This document shows positions 44,885-57,600 of a DNA stretch of 64,000 bases, in pieces. Within the stretch, counting starts at the first letter, position 1; the number at the start of each line of letters is the position of its first letter. The position numbers were made by a program, and so were the translations under genes. The stretch spans positions 58,705,501 through 58,769,500 of the forward strand of contig JAZHRO010000012.1 in NCBI GenBank assembly GCA_037157565.1, read 5' to 3'. The notes below the pieces were generated by a model that did not search any database, was not told where the DNA came from, and was given only the letters and a program-made list of their open reading frames with translations. Source of the DNA: Thalassia testudinum. Lineage: Eukaryota > Streptophyta > Magnoliopsida > Alismatales > Hydrocharitaceae.

Positions 44885-46171
44885 GTGTTGAAGCCCTAAG
44901 TGTTAAAATTAAAGAAAGAATGAGAGCTATGATTAGGAAGAGAAAGGAAAAGAACCTAATGAAGAAGAGAAAGAGTTGTAAAAGAGAAAGAAGTGTTAAT
45001 GTATAGTATACATGTATATATAACATATATAGAGTATACTGTAAATAATAAGTATATGTAGTATAACAAATGTTTGAGTTATATATAAATAACAGTATAG
45101 CTTTACTGGCAGAATTATCCGTTATTGTAGATAGAATAAGTGTCACTATCGACCCTAGTTTTTACCTTAGATTCCGTACATAGTTTTGCTGGGGTTTAGC
45201 GATATTTTTATCTGTCACTGTACATAATATATATGTTATTATATATGTTAATATACTAAGTTAAGCTAGTATAGTATATATTATTACTTATTATTGTATA
45301 TATATATATATGTATTAGTAATATAAGTTATAAATAGATAGTATATAATATTTAATTATAGTATTTGATGATTGTTTGTAATTAAGTGTTTGCAAACTTT
45401 TTAATTGATTCTTTTGTACATAATTAAGCTATTATTTTATTCATTGATTATTCATTAATTCATTCATTTATGATTATACATAAAATTGATCTTTTTAGAA
45501 TTAAAGAATAATATTGGACTTAGAGAGTGATGTATATCAATAACTGCCTCCCAGGAACGACTTTTAATAAATCAGTAAAAATTATATGATTAAATAAAAT
45601 TGATGCAATAACGGTTTGTATTTGTGACATATACTACAACGACGACGATTTTTTATACGAACCGCAAAAAGTCGATTACCCTCTTTTCGAGGATTATATA
45701 TGCATATCATTTTTGCATTCCTAAAGATAAATACTTCTATTACCAAAACAAGTTCAATAACTCTTAACTTGAATTTCACATTCATTGCTAATTTTTAACT
45801 ATTCTAACACATCATATTTCTCCTATTTCCCATTTTCATTCCATTAAAATTTCACAAGTTACATGTACACATACCCATATCTAGAAAGACAATGAATAAT
45901 TTGGCAAATGACATATTTCAAACAAAACAATCAACATTTCTCATTTTAAGCAAATATAAAATAACATAACTTACAACTTATTCCACTAACCAAACAATAC
46001 CACTCTACTTTATTTCACTACATATTCTACTAACCAAACACCTCCATCGGAATAACTTTACTTTATTTCTCCAATTATTCCACTATTCAACCAAACACCA
46101 AAACTTAATCTATCATTTATTCTACTCCTTAAATTTATTTCACTAACTTATTTTACTTACAAAACAACACC
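44885..46171. other. AT-rich non-coding region
   Basis: No gene is recognised. A TA-dinucleotide run lies at about 45295-45311. The part at 45950-46170 contains several 'aaccaaaca' words and ends AAAACAACACC, which may be a decayed MITE, but no matching inverted end was found. Confidence 0.4.
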
Positions 46172-46752
46172 TTAGAGAGTGACTTCAAGGATAAGTTATT
46201 AACTTTCAGTAGTGATGTTGATGGTAGATGACAATCCGTCCTTTGTAAAAAGGATAAAATTCAAATATTACAAACCATGCATCTTGATTCAACATATTTT
46301 ACTTTTAAAGGCCTTGGCTTAACATATGGAGGTGGTACTTTTCGATATAATTTCTTTAATCATCACGAAGAAGGTTAGTTGAAGGAGAATGCTCCTTGTA
46401 AGAGATCCTCGTGAGGGATGACACAATCCTTAATAGTAATAAACCTGTACCATTTTTTTTTTATCCAATTGTTCGCTATTGCTCGGACGCTCTCTCTCTC
46501 CCTCCCATCTCTCCTCTGCCCCCTTTTGTCATCTCTCATCTCTTTTTTTTATTTTATTATTCTTACGTTACCATTTACTACGTACATTCGCTTCGAATTT
46601 CATCTTTATTATCGATTTTCTCATCTTGTACTATTTCATTAGAGACTAAAATCAATTATGTTTCTACGAGAATATGATATAATACATGTATAAAATAAGG
46701 TAGTGTAAATACAATCTAAGACATCAATTGGATATCAAAAAATACACTAGAT

Positions 46753-47050
46753 AATGCATTTTGCAACCAACTGTATGTTCTGATTTCTGATCAATGTTTT
46801 TTTTCCTACAATAGAAATCAAGATACACCGGACAATGCATTTTTTTATAGTATGCTTCACCTTTGATATCATTTTGACTTTTGTACTCTCACACCAAGGT
46901 AGGCAATGCATTTTACAATTAGTGAAGTATTCCAATTTCCGATCGAAGTTTTTTTCCATCAAGCGAAAACTAAGATACACCAGGCAATGCATTTTCTTGT
47001 GGTATACTTCCCATTCTATATTATTTTGACTTTCGTAGGGCTAATGCATT
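46753..47050. repeat. 152-bp tandem duplication inside an insertion
   Basis: Two units begin AATGCATTTT near 46753 and 46905. Each runs through AAGATACACC(G/A)G..CAATGCATTTT and TATTTTGACTTT or CATTTTGACTTT. Divergence is substantial. Confidence 0.7.
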
Positions 47051-47689
47051 CTTGAACGCACGGTGTATTTTGACCTGTGTATTCGTTGCATGTATTTTCA
47101 ATAAGCGATGTATTTTGATTTTCAAACGATATATTTTGATTTTTTAAATTAAGATTTGAGATTTTTTTTTTAACAATGAACAATACGTTTTGTAACACGG
47201 TGGATTTTAATTTTCAATCGATGTTTGAAAAATTAAAATACATCATTATATACTTTTATTTTTAACTATTATATTTTAATTTTTAATCGATGAAAAATCA
47301 AAATACCCTCCAAAAGTGAGGATTAAAAACTAGTAGTTTTTATTCTTGACAAAGTAAATAAGTTAAACAATTTGATGTCTTATACTGAAAATGCTGCAAA
47401 TTACATTCAACTTTTTATTATATTGGAACCCTCACTAAAATATTTAATTGCAAGGTGTGACAAAGAAGCGGATGCATCCTTCACACCTTTCTTGTGTATT
47501 ATTTGTATTGCAGTTTTGGCCCCTTAACTCATAAGTTTTGAATAGATCTAATCAAAGAAATATTTAAAGAAACCGATACAAAATTAACAATTGTTAGTTC
47601 TTTGTTTTGCTAATTGAGTTCCTGTGTTATGAATAAATCCCTAATTCAGGAAAGAAAGGAATTAAAATTAAAATTTCATTTGCATAGAT

Positions 47690-48412
47690 CAGAAGGAGGT
47701 GTCAGTGATGGATATGTGGCAGATGGAGATTGAAAAGTGGAAGCTTCAATCTGGTAGATCACATGCTACTAGGACTGGGGAAGAGGTAGACAGGTTAAGG
47801 TGTCTTGATAGCCTTTCAACCTAGAGATGGCATTGATAAGTTTGAGTGGAGTAGAAGGATATATGCACCGACCAGCGCCTATGCAGCCATGGTGGAGGAC
47901 GATGGGGAGGATGAGCATCATAGGTTCTATGCCCACCTGTGAAAGATCAAGATTCCTTTAAAGGTCCAGATTTTCTGTGGTTGATAAGATGCGAGGGGTT
48001 GATGACCAGTTCTTACAGAAGGAGGATTCTTAAGGCACCACATGTGTCATGTCTTCTTTGTAGTTTCGAAGAAGATGACACCCGTCATCTTTTCAGTGCT
48101 TGCCTGGTTACTAATGCCGTTTGATAGAGATTTTGTAGCTCCTCTCTGCCCACGTGGGACATTCTGTGGAATGATTTCTTGTCTGCTGATAAGCCCCGTG
48201 TATATATGGATGCTATCCTTTGGGCAGTTTGGAGAGCACTCAATGATATCACCTTTTAGGCGAGGAATATTTGGGTTGAGAACCTTTGTGCTAATCTATC
48301 TTTTAATGCCAAGTTATGACTTGATAACTTGTAACTAGGCTGATTATATGAATGAATAAATATAGACACTATCGCATGCATTAGTGGTCCTCTCTTTCTC
48401 TCAGAAAAAAAA
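47690..48412 (+). mobile_element. 5'-truncated LINE insertion (zf-RVT region and tail)
   Basis: It encodes, in shifting frames, SAYAAMVEDDGEDEHHRFYA, IKIPLKVQIF and RRILKAPHVSCLLCSFEEDD followed by TRHLFSACL, which is the zf-RVT module of plant LINEs. It ends in an A-rich tail (AGAAAAAAAA near 48400). AGAAGG-type bases lie on both sides (about 47690 and 48411), a likely target duplication. It interrupts the repeat whose uninterrupted form is seen at about 33390. Stops and frameshifts make it non-functional. Confidence 0.78.
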
Positions 48413-49011
48413 GAAGGGATTCCCAAGCATTCATGGTGCAACATCAACTAGATCTGTTCCAAAAATTTTCAAAATAATACCTAAAATTTGTTAATTACAA
48501 CATTTTGTTGTCTACATTGCAATGTGGGCAAAGATGATAATATATTATCATCACATACAATGTAAGAATACTTCATGCCTTATCTAGCAAACCCCTCCTA
48601 TCTTTTCACTCCTTTTCCTTTTCTGTTGCAAATTATAGCTTTTTATGTAACAAACCATTAAACAAATTGTTAGAATTTAGAGTAAGGAATAGGAGATAAT
48701 GAGGGTTACTAAGGAACAAAAGGAAAGTCTAAGATTCTAACATCATAGGCAAAGACATATGGTCATTTTTGCTCACGTCTCTTATAATTGTGATGAGAGA
48801 TCAAATGCCACATTCAGGTGTAAAAATTAGAATCCAATTTTTTCTGGCATTTAGATAGTTTCTGATCTCGTCTATTATTAATACTAGTTACATAGCACTA
48901 TGTTATCTCTAAAAAAAATAAAATAAAGAAAAGAAGAGGAGTGTTACTCTTTTCTTTTTTCTTTACTTTTATTTTAACTATATCCTCCTACTAGTTTTAT
49001 GCTCCTTAGGT

Positions 49012-49340
49012 ATTATTTGTTAGGATGAATCACTTTTTAGGGATAGATTTTTTTAGAGGTGGGATTGTGTGATAAACCTAAGATAGAGGATAAATCTTTT
49101 TTGATTGATCAGTGAGTCAAATCAAGAGATTAGAGAGTGTATGTGTTTATTGGGAGGAAATGTTTTTGAATTTGGGTGAGGACAGGGAATTGAAACCCAA
49201 GATTGAGACAATCCCATGCCACCCACTCCAAAATTATCCTATCCTAGGATTGTTGGCCCAATCCCAAGATGACTTAATCCTGAGATTAAAAGATCCAAAT
49301 TAGGGATAGAAGGGACACTCCTGGGAAGTAATCAATGCCT
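49012..49340. mobile_element. Insertion of about 330 bp, possible MITE
   Basis: Compared with copy 1 near 33950, this segment is extra. CCTTAGG occurs at its left edge (about 49005-49011) and again just after it (about 49342), consistent with a target duplication. No clear inverted termini are seen. Its inner wording (ATCCTGAGATTA, CAATCC.AAGAT, AGGGATAGA) recurs loosely in inverted form at about 58840-58930. The element is non-coding. Confidence 0.5.
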
Positions 49341-49475
49341 TAGGAAGGGGATCCACTCTCTCTTCATCCAATGGCCAAGGATGATAGGGAGTGGAAAGGA
49401 TATTAAGAAGACTTCCATCTCTTCTATTTATCATCTCCTCTTATTATACCCGTTCTATTTATCATCTCTCTTATA

Positions 49476-50983
49476 TATGATTTTGCACACAATATGTGAC
49501 AAATGTTGTTGGAGATGAGATGGCATAAGAAGATAAGAAAGATCCCATCCAAAAGTGAGTCCCGCTTTTTTAGTAGGAGAGGGAGTTGATTTGTTTGTTT
49601 CTACGCACACCTTCCCGTATATGTAAAGTTTTTCTTTGTTAAGTAATTGATTTTCTTAATATACCCATAGCTACATGACCTTCAATTTTTTTCTTTACAA
49701 AGCAAATTTTCATTGATGGGAAGAAACAAAATACAATCTAACACCACTCCCTTCAAAAAGGAAAATGCACCTCCTAATACAAGGAGTAACACTCGCCCAT
49801 ATGACAATAATAAAATACAAGAGCGCATAACACAAGTGTATTGCATGATGTAAGGGCAATCAAAAGGTGACTGTTTCTACAAAATTGGTTTAAGGATAAT
49901 GCCTCACAACTGTAAGTCTCTTTATTATTGTCACGACACATTATTAAAATACTTTTGTGATTAAAACATCTCAATTATCTTATTTGTGATCTTTCATGTG
50001 TGTATCCCTCCTCACAAGGTGGCTGCAGGTTCATGATTTTGGGCTATTGGTGGAGAGGAGTTCGTATGGTTTCTTGTAACATTTAACGTAATGCATATTG
50101 GCGTATTGAGATGGACACAGGATCAAGTAGTGGGAATTTATCCAAATGGGCTTCGACTGTACACGACTTGGGCAATTCCCTCATTTCAGAAGTAAGTTTA
50201 AAGGCCACCAGCTTGCTCGGCTATGGAGTTTAAAGCTTTTATATTGTTATTTATTCTTATATTTTCATTACGATCTATTCATATTCATTTATTATATTTC
50301 AGATTTTAAAAAATTTATGATTTATAACGGTTATATATGTATTACATATTACAAGAATCACTTTTATTTAGTTTAAAAATCTATTCCAACTACATAAAAA
50401 GAAAAAAAAGGGCAATCGGATTTTTTTTGCTCAATGTAAATGATGATGTTATACTAATATTATCACTAATTCAATCAATTTAAACCACTAATTGGATCAC
50501 ATTAAATCTAAACCAGAGCTCTTCTGGTGTGATATCCAACCTGGTTTCTTATACCTTAGGTAAAAGTTGGTTACGAACACAAATATTATTGGTGAGCTTG
50601 TGAATTGTGAAATGCCATTTAGCACAAAAAAACTTTGAACTATGGAAAGAAGATAAAGGACAAGAACTTCGAGATACAAAAATAAAAACAAAGAAAGAAA
50701 GAAAAACAAGAGAATCTCAATCGACACGTAGAAAGTCCTCGGAATTCCAAGTACAATTTCACCTTGTTGAAACAAAACCTAATCTATGAAGAGAAACATT
50801 GAAATTGATGCAAAAAAGAAGGTGCTTTATTTTTGTTTTCTATCCTCGATTGTCGTTAAAACTTTCTAGAATGATTAAACTCACTATAAATAAATGTGAA
50901 ATAACCTTAGAATAAGCAAGGAGTTGCTTTTGCCATGTTTCAAACTTTACTTTTATCCTCCAACCAAACAATTCCCCTTATTT
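49476..50983. other. AT-rich non-coding region
   Basis: No gene is recognised. At 49680-49860 wording such as TTTACAAAGCAAATTTTCAT resembles plant LINE 3' untranslated ends in minus orientation, but there is no coding support. Confidence 0.4.
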
Positions 50984-51164
50984 TTATTTTTTTTTTAAAT
51001 CAAAAGAAAAGCTATCGTTATACAATAGCAATCTGATAGGGCAGTTTATTGATAAATGAGAAAAAAAAATTACAAATCAGATCCCTATCTATGTATGAGG
51101 GATCGGCACTCATTTATAATTTACTCACAGCATACCGGTCTCTCCTGAAATAGTCTCTCGTTCC

Positions 51165-51404
51165 TTACCCTCCACACACATCAGAGAGTTGCGGCCATGC
51201 GTAGGTGCGGTCTCTCCAACAATAAAAAGTTATGCCACAAAGAGTCCCACGAGGGGAGTGGTTCCTAGCAAGTCTCCTCCAAATTACATCAATAATCAAG
51301 CAAGAAGAAAAAATATGGTTAAGATTATCAGTGTGCATTCCACAAAGGTGACATTCATGAAGAGCAGCTTCCATTCTTTTGTGCCTTAGATCACCTGTTA
51401 TCAA
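51165..51404 (-). pseudogene. LINE ORF2 C-terminal zf-RVT module
   Basis: It contains CHLCGMHTDNLNHIFSSC and then VIWRRLARNH, the Cys/His pattern of the zf-RVT domain that follows reverse transcriptase in plant LINEs and RT-derived genes. It is separated from the thumb region by stops and frameshifts between 51405 and 51836. Confidence 0.85.
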
Positions 51405-51836
51405 GCCCTCCCTCCTACATAACCAAAGAAAAATTTATACTTAGAGGGGGATCTTCAAGAGTCATATTTTTTTGTCAATGTGATCGTAGCCCCCACCTCT
51501 GCCATCTTCCATAATCTTTCTATATCCACCCTGAACTGTATAAATTCCATCCCAAACATAGCTATCATCCACTCCAGGTCTGGGTTTGAACCTTTCCAGG
51601 TCTGAAATCAAGTTCCTTTTTTCTTCCCACAGCCGGGTGCCCATCCTGATGGACTCATATTCATTTAGCTACCAGCAGGCTCTTGTTTCAGACCAGTAGC
51701 AGCTAACAGTTCCAGATTTGTCCCTTGCTGCAGCAAAGACCCGTGGGTAAGATTCCTTCAAAGGGCCCAGCAGGGACCAATGTTCACACCAAAAGCTAAA
51801 TGTTCTGCCATCCCCTAATACCGGTTTCAGCAGATG

Positions 51837-53364
51837 CTAATTTTCTTTCAGAGCTTGAGTAACAGACTGCCAGAAAGGTGATGGTCTAATAGGGAGTGAT
51901 CTCTTTAGTGCACTGTTGGACTGACCATAACTATCTTTAATCAATTCAGTCCAAGGTTTCTCTTCCCCTTGCAGAATTTTAATAGCCCATTTGATCAATA
52001 AAGCCTCATTAAACTCTTTTAAGGATTTGATTCCCAAACCCCCACTTTCCTTGGGTCGACAAATTAGCTCCCATTTTAAAGGTTGCATAAATCTACCTTC
52101 ATGCTTGGAACATTTCCAGAAGAACCTCTTTCTCATTAAATTCATTCACTTCCACACAGATTTTGGAGCTTTGAATAGGGAGAAGTAGAAGATGGGGATG
52201 GAGGAAATAACAGAGTTTAACAAAATGAGTCTACCACCCTTAGATAAGAGCCTCCTATTCCATCCCGCCAACTTCACAGAAATCTTATCAAACAGAATGT
52301 TCCAGTCACTTTTTTTCATTCTTGAGCATCTCAAGGGCAGCCCCAAATATCTGATGGGAAGATTAATGTGAGGGGTCCCTAAAGTATCAGAAATAGCTTC
52401 TTGCTCTGTCTCATTTAGGCCAAAACACACCAGATTGGACTTCTCTATTTAAACTCTGACCTGAAATGTCACCAAAGATATTAATCATATGGCCAAGTGC
52501 ACGAGCTTCAACTTCTGATCCTTCCACAAAAAAGACCATATCATCCGCATACTGGAGAATAGGAGCTATGGCACTCCTGTTAGAAAGGGAATATCCTTTG
52601 ATGATACCTGCCTCAGCAAGTTTGCAAGCATATCTCGCCAAACCATCAACAGCAAGGTTAAAAACCAAAGGGGCCAAAGGACATCCTTGCCTCACCACGC
52701 ATTGTGGTTGAATCCAAGCCCCACAAGGCTTCCCATTGATCAAGGGAGTGAAAGAAGTAGTTGTAATACACCTTTTCATCCATTGAATCCAAAGAGAGGG
52801 AAATCATCTTCTCTTGAAAACTTCCCACAAATAGGGCCACGAAATAGAATCATACGCTTTACGGAAATCAACTTTCCACATAAAGGCTTTGCACTTCCTT
52901 TTCTGCCAACCACACACCATCTCCTGGGCCATGATGAAAGACTCTTGTAATGATCTGTTAGGAAGGAATGCAGATTGGACTGGATGAATCACACTCTGCA
53001 AAACTGGCCGTAGCCTATTTGCCAGTACTTTGCTAATCACCAGATAAATAGAGTTCGAGAGAGCTATAGGTTTGAAGTCCTGAAATTTCTCTGCACCTTG
53101 TGTCTTTGGCAACAAGAAAAGGAAGGATCTGTTGATTTTATCAAAGCCAGAATTGCCCTCCCCAAACTCCTTAATAACATCCATCACTTCTTTGCCAACT
53201 ACACCCCACATCTCTTTGTAGAAAAAAACTTGGATACCATCAGGACCAGGAAAACCTTCATTATTTAAGTCTTTGATGGCAGCCACTGTTTCTTTCTCAG
53301 TGATAGTTGCTATCAAGCTAGATACTTGTTCCCCAAATATTTTAGGTGAGTCACGTGTTGCCAT
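51837..53364 (-). pseudogene. LINE ORF2 reverse transcriptase and thumb, broken
   Basis: The RT core is easy to follow: PGPDGIQVFF, LPKTQGAEKFQDFKPIALSN, ANRLRP, SAFLPNRSLQESFIMAQE, motif A KVDFRKAYDSISW, motif B RQGCPLAPLVFNLAVDGLAR, the catalytic LQYADDMVFF, then YLGLPL and LAGWNRRLLSKGGRLILLNSV of the thumb. In-frame TGA codons fall after VFKRR (52804) and after SVWK (52146), where Trp or another residue is expected, and there is one frameshift near 52430. The catalytic Asp residues are intact. The final ORF (51837-52145) continues with RFFWKCSKHEGRFMQPLKWE, typical of the post-RT region. Confidence 0.92.
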
Positions 53365-53451
53365 TCTCCATTGACCTCTCCCTGTAGCCCTTGATGAATC
53401 TCTAAAGTACTTGATGGCCTCAGCTTTAATGTCTGATATTGATGAGATTCT

Positions 53452-54641
53452 CTACCCATCCTTGAGTATTGATGAAATCAAGTTGAACCTTCTACGAGAG
53501 CTGGCAGCCAAGTGAAAAAGTTTGGTGTTGGCGTCCCCCTCTTTAAGCCAAAGTTGTCTGGACCATTCCCTCCAATCCATCTCCAATTTCAGATCTTCTT
53601 CAGCCACCACATCCTGCCACCTTCTTCTGGTTCTGAGCTCCTGATATGTCAGAGGACTAGTAGCTTCTTTTGAGTCAAGGCCTTGGATTTCCAATAGTGC
53701 CTCATTGTGCCTCTGATGTCTCACCGCAGACACAACAGCCCCATATTCCTTTAACATTGTTCGCATAGCAGTCAACTTGGATGCAAGCTTGATTGTGGTC
53801 ATTCCATCTACATGTTTGGTCCTCCACTAGCCTTCAAGCATCTCACGGAATCCCGACTCTCTCAACCAAGATTTTTTAAATTGGAAATAAGAGCCAGCAA
53901 GCACTTGTTCCCCACTATCCCAAACCAGGGGTGTGTGATCAGAAAAGGGGTGTTCCAATCCACACACAGAGGATAACTGGAACATATCTAATAGCCCAGC
54001 ATTACTAAAGAATCTATCAATTTTGGACATGAAGCCACTACCATGTCTCCATGTGAATTCAGTGCCAGAAGAAGGGTATTCACTCAAGCCTAGTGTCTGA
54101 ACGATCAATTGGAATCCAGTAGATGCACTATCCACCATGCCATTTGGTCTATCTCTCCTCCATAGTACACAATCAAAATCTCCTCCTACAACCCAAGCAG
54201 CCCCATTCACGAAGCCAGCAGCTATACTCCAATCCTCCCACAACTCCTGCCTTCTAAAGGGATCACATGGGCCATATACTCCTGTAATATAGAGGTTACT
54301 CCCCCCCTGAGTTCTTTCAAACTTACAAGTCAGCATATGTCTAGCAATAGAGACCTCATCCATTTGCAACACATTTTTCTTCCACCACATAACAATCCCC
54401 CAGACCTGCCATGTGAATTAAGCATCACATAGTCATTTGCATCCCCAACCTTCATATCAACCCAAGCCCTATCATCTTTACTTTCTATGTGTGTCTCTTG
54501 AATAATGACGCAGCCAATCTCCCATTCTCTCATATACTCAGTAGAGAGAATTCTCTCAATTCCCCCTACTTTTATATTAAACAAAATGTAAAGCAATTCC
54601 ACTTGAAATTCATTCATGCTGCAAAAGGAATATGCGGCCAC
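53452..54641 (-). pseudogene. LINE ORF2 endonuclease and linker, broken
   Basis: The endonuclease nicks target DNA in target-primed reverse transcription. Visible motifs are IQETHIES (the metal-binding Glu block), VVGGDFDCVLW, KIDRFF and the C-terminal SDHTPLVWD with the catalytic-site Asp-His. A frameshift lies near 54395 at a run of C on the plus strand, where GGLL changes to the frame of MWWKKN. An in-frame TAG follows REMLEG (53827-53829). The linker ORF (53452-53802) contains WLKEGDANTKLFH and ends at another in-frame TAG after KDG. It has all the residues expected of a once active enzyme, but it is not translatable as one protein. Confidence 0.88.
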
Positions 54642-54689
54642 TTGCTTCTCCTAAGTCACGTATTTAGTGGATCCTACATCGTTACTCAG

Positions 54690-57600
54690 CCACTTTAGAA
54701 TCAAATTTTGATAATTTTTATATTTGAATCAAATATCAATAGTAATTTTTAAGTTATTACTAATAATTTTTAATTTTCAATCAAATATAATCGATAATTT
54801 TTAGTTATATGTAAAAATTACTTATAATTTCTTGATCTTTGATAACTAGTGAATCCTAACATGTGTATTATAAAGGATGCATAACCTTTCATGTGACAAT
54901 AACAAATATTGTTGAAGGTATTTGAATGTACCTGAGAATTTTGTTGGTGGGTCCGTGGTCATATTGTAATTTTTTAGGATTTTTATACATATTTTATTGC
55001 CATCATTTCAATAATTTTTTATATTTTTATTTTGTATTTTTACTTTTTATTCCATAGTAAAAAATAATCTAATTTTTTTAATTTTTGATGTATGAGAGAA
55101 AAAAAAGAAAAACATAGCAAATATTGATGTTATTCGAAAGAACAACAGACCATGAAGTCGGTGGCGAAGAAAGAAATAAAAAAAAAAAGGTGATCACCAA
55201 AAGGCTGAACTGGTAAAAGAGAAATAAAGAAAAGAAGATAAAAGAGAGTAGCAGAATTTTTTTTTATAAGAAAGGAATTTAAACCCCCTACGGGGATTCC
55301 GTACGAGAGTGCCGCACCCCATCTCCCCATCTCTCACGAGATCGCGAAAGAAGAAGAAAAGCCCACGCAGGCTTGGTTCAAGGTATTGGCCCATTTGGGC
55401 TAAGATTGTTGTGGGCCACATGCAAGTACAGAAAAAAGAAAAAAATATAGCCCAACGCAGTCTATTGGGCATAAAAGGGTAATAAAAATCAAGTGAAAAA
55501 GTAAAAAAATACATATTGAAATATGTTACCATGTGTGAAGTGGGAGTGATGAATTAAATCGGTATATTTTATTTTTTATTAATATAAATTATTTTTTACA
55601 GGTAAAATTTCACTTTTAAAGTAAAAAATTACTTTTCATAAATAAAAGATTATAATTTAAATAAAAAATTATTTCTACTTTAAATTAATATATTTTAATT
55701 TCAATGCATATAAACATATACTCTCAAGTGAAAAATCATTTTCATTGGTCGATATACTTCCATTACATTATTTTCGATCTATATATTTTCATTTGCGATC
55801 AATATCTGACCATGGAGAACGATTACGTCCAATCCAATAAGAAAAATTAAATGGATGTTAGATGACTTGAAGATGATTCTAATTTTTAAAATCCTATTAT
55901 GGATTTGATCATGTTAGATGAAGGATCTGGTTAGCCTGGTCCTCGTTTCCAAGGTACGTGCAGATTGGTATTCTAATCCGTGAAGGCGGCACATGATTAC
56001 CTATGTATATGTTCACATAATGAAATCCTTCTCTTTGTTTGAGGCATTTTATGTTTACTAATACTCAAATAGATTAACTCACATGTTACACTCATTCCTA
56101 TTTCTTTACTAATCTCACGAATTTATTCTCCCCACCTAAACATTTATTCAATTTCTCTTTCCCATCTGTTGTGCATTGGGTTGTGCGACTCGTAGTTGTT
56201 CTCAACATATGTGCAAATCGATTAACGTGTCAAATTGGACTCTTGCCTTCGAGACTTCGACTTTCATTTTTCATCAACTGAACAGTGACCTGTCTGTAAA
56301 TATTTTGAGAAAATGTTTTCCCTTTGCAAAATTCTCCTCTCATGAGTCAATTTTTAGAACAAAAGAAAATATAGAAAGTGACTAACCAGGCTAATGTTAA
56401 CTCTAACAAAATCTAATTGCAATTATATGAACATTTTACCCTTTATCTTAATTATAAGGTCGAGAAAGGTACATTTTATATACTCCTCAAGAAGAAATAC
56501 GAAAACATTTTGAAGAGATAGTTAAGTTGCATTATCAGTTGAAAGGAAGTATTTAGATGCATAAACGTGTTCATATTTTTACCTCACCTTGAACCAACCA
56601 ACGAAGCATATTTAAGGAGTGCAATCCTACTTTTCAAGTTCCTTTCAATTTGGGATTTTGCTCCGATGAAGCTTCTTACTTTAGGGCATGCTTTCATTTG
56701 GACTTAGAAACATGAAATAAGGATTGAGGAATGAAGAACTTGTGCATTGTTGCCTTCTTGGTAGGTAGAAGATGACTATATATGAAATAAAACTTATTAC
56801 ATTGAGAAATAAACTTATAAACTATAATCATTTCAATATAATAAAGGTAGTTTTTATTTTGAGAGAGTTACTTTAAGTCATCTTGGATTCTCAATTCTCT
56901 ATCTTATGCCACACTAAAAATAAACGTTTGGAATAAACTTATTTTGTCAAAGACCTCGTGTACTTGAAGACAAGGTCAAAGACCTTATGCAATGATAGAG
57001 CAAAAAGTTGCTTTCTCGTGGGAGGAGAACATGTTGGGTCAATGGATTGTGGAAGGGTTGCTTAGATTTTGGCTAAGCACAACCTAGGTTAGTAAACAGA
57101 CGATGTGCAAGATTCAAAACCATATTGCAAATTTTGTATGTATAAGATGATAGGATGCATATCGTTGCATCTCCAAAACCTGCTCCTTATCCCTTACCCG
57201 CCAAATGTATGCATCTCCAAAACCACCTCCTCCATTAAACAAAAACATAAAATTCTCAAGAAGTAAGATTCATTGGATATATCTTGATCTATGAGAGGAG
57301 ATTTCATATGGAAGTGCTATACCATAACAACGGATTTGACTTCAACTTTTAATATGGATCCTAGTTGAAGATAGTTTATTCAAAATAAATAAAGTAGAAG
57401 GGAGTAATCAGCAATTCGCTTCTCTCTTCAAAGTTGTAGTAGGGTTATGGTTGCAATAAAACATAAACTAATCAATCATTGGGAGTATACTACAAGTTGA
57501 GCTAACATAATGAAGATATACTGTGCATGGATGAATCCAATAATTGGAGGCATGGAGAAGAAGATGCATGGATAAATAAATGAAGCGCGTGAGTGCATGC

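Larger units (their letters stand above)
46172..49465 (+). repeat. Dispersed duplicated segment, copy 2, with three insertions
   Basis: This is homologous to 32662-34090 but more than twice as long. Three blocks absent from copy 1 explain the difference: about 46455-47385 (AT-rich, after a poly(T) run), about 47690-48412 (LINE 3' fragment) and about 49012-49340 (possible MITE). Outside them the copies align block by block in the same order. The insertions therefore postdate the split of the copies, or copy 1 has lost them. Confidence 0.85.
50984..54660 (-). mobile_element. Nearly complete but defective L1-type LINE (minus)
   Basis: Reading the minus strand from about 54641: an AP-like endonuclease, a linker, a reverse transcriptase with all core motifs, a thumb/connection region and a C-terminal zf-RVT. 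The element ends with a poly(A)-like run (plus-strand poly(T) at about 50985-50996). ORF1 was not recognised upstream, so the copy starts at or just before the endonuclease. Breaks are mostly single stops where the family has other residues, plus at least two frameshifts. Target-site duplications were not found. No RNase H domain was seen. Confidence 0.9.
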
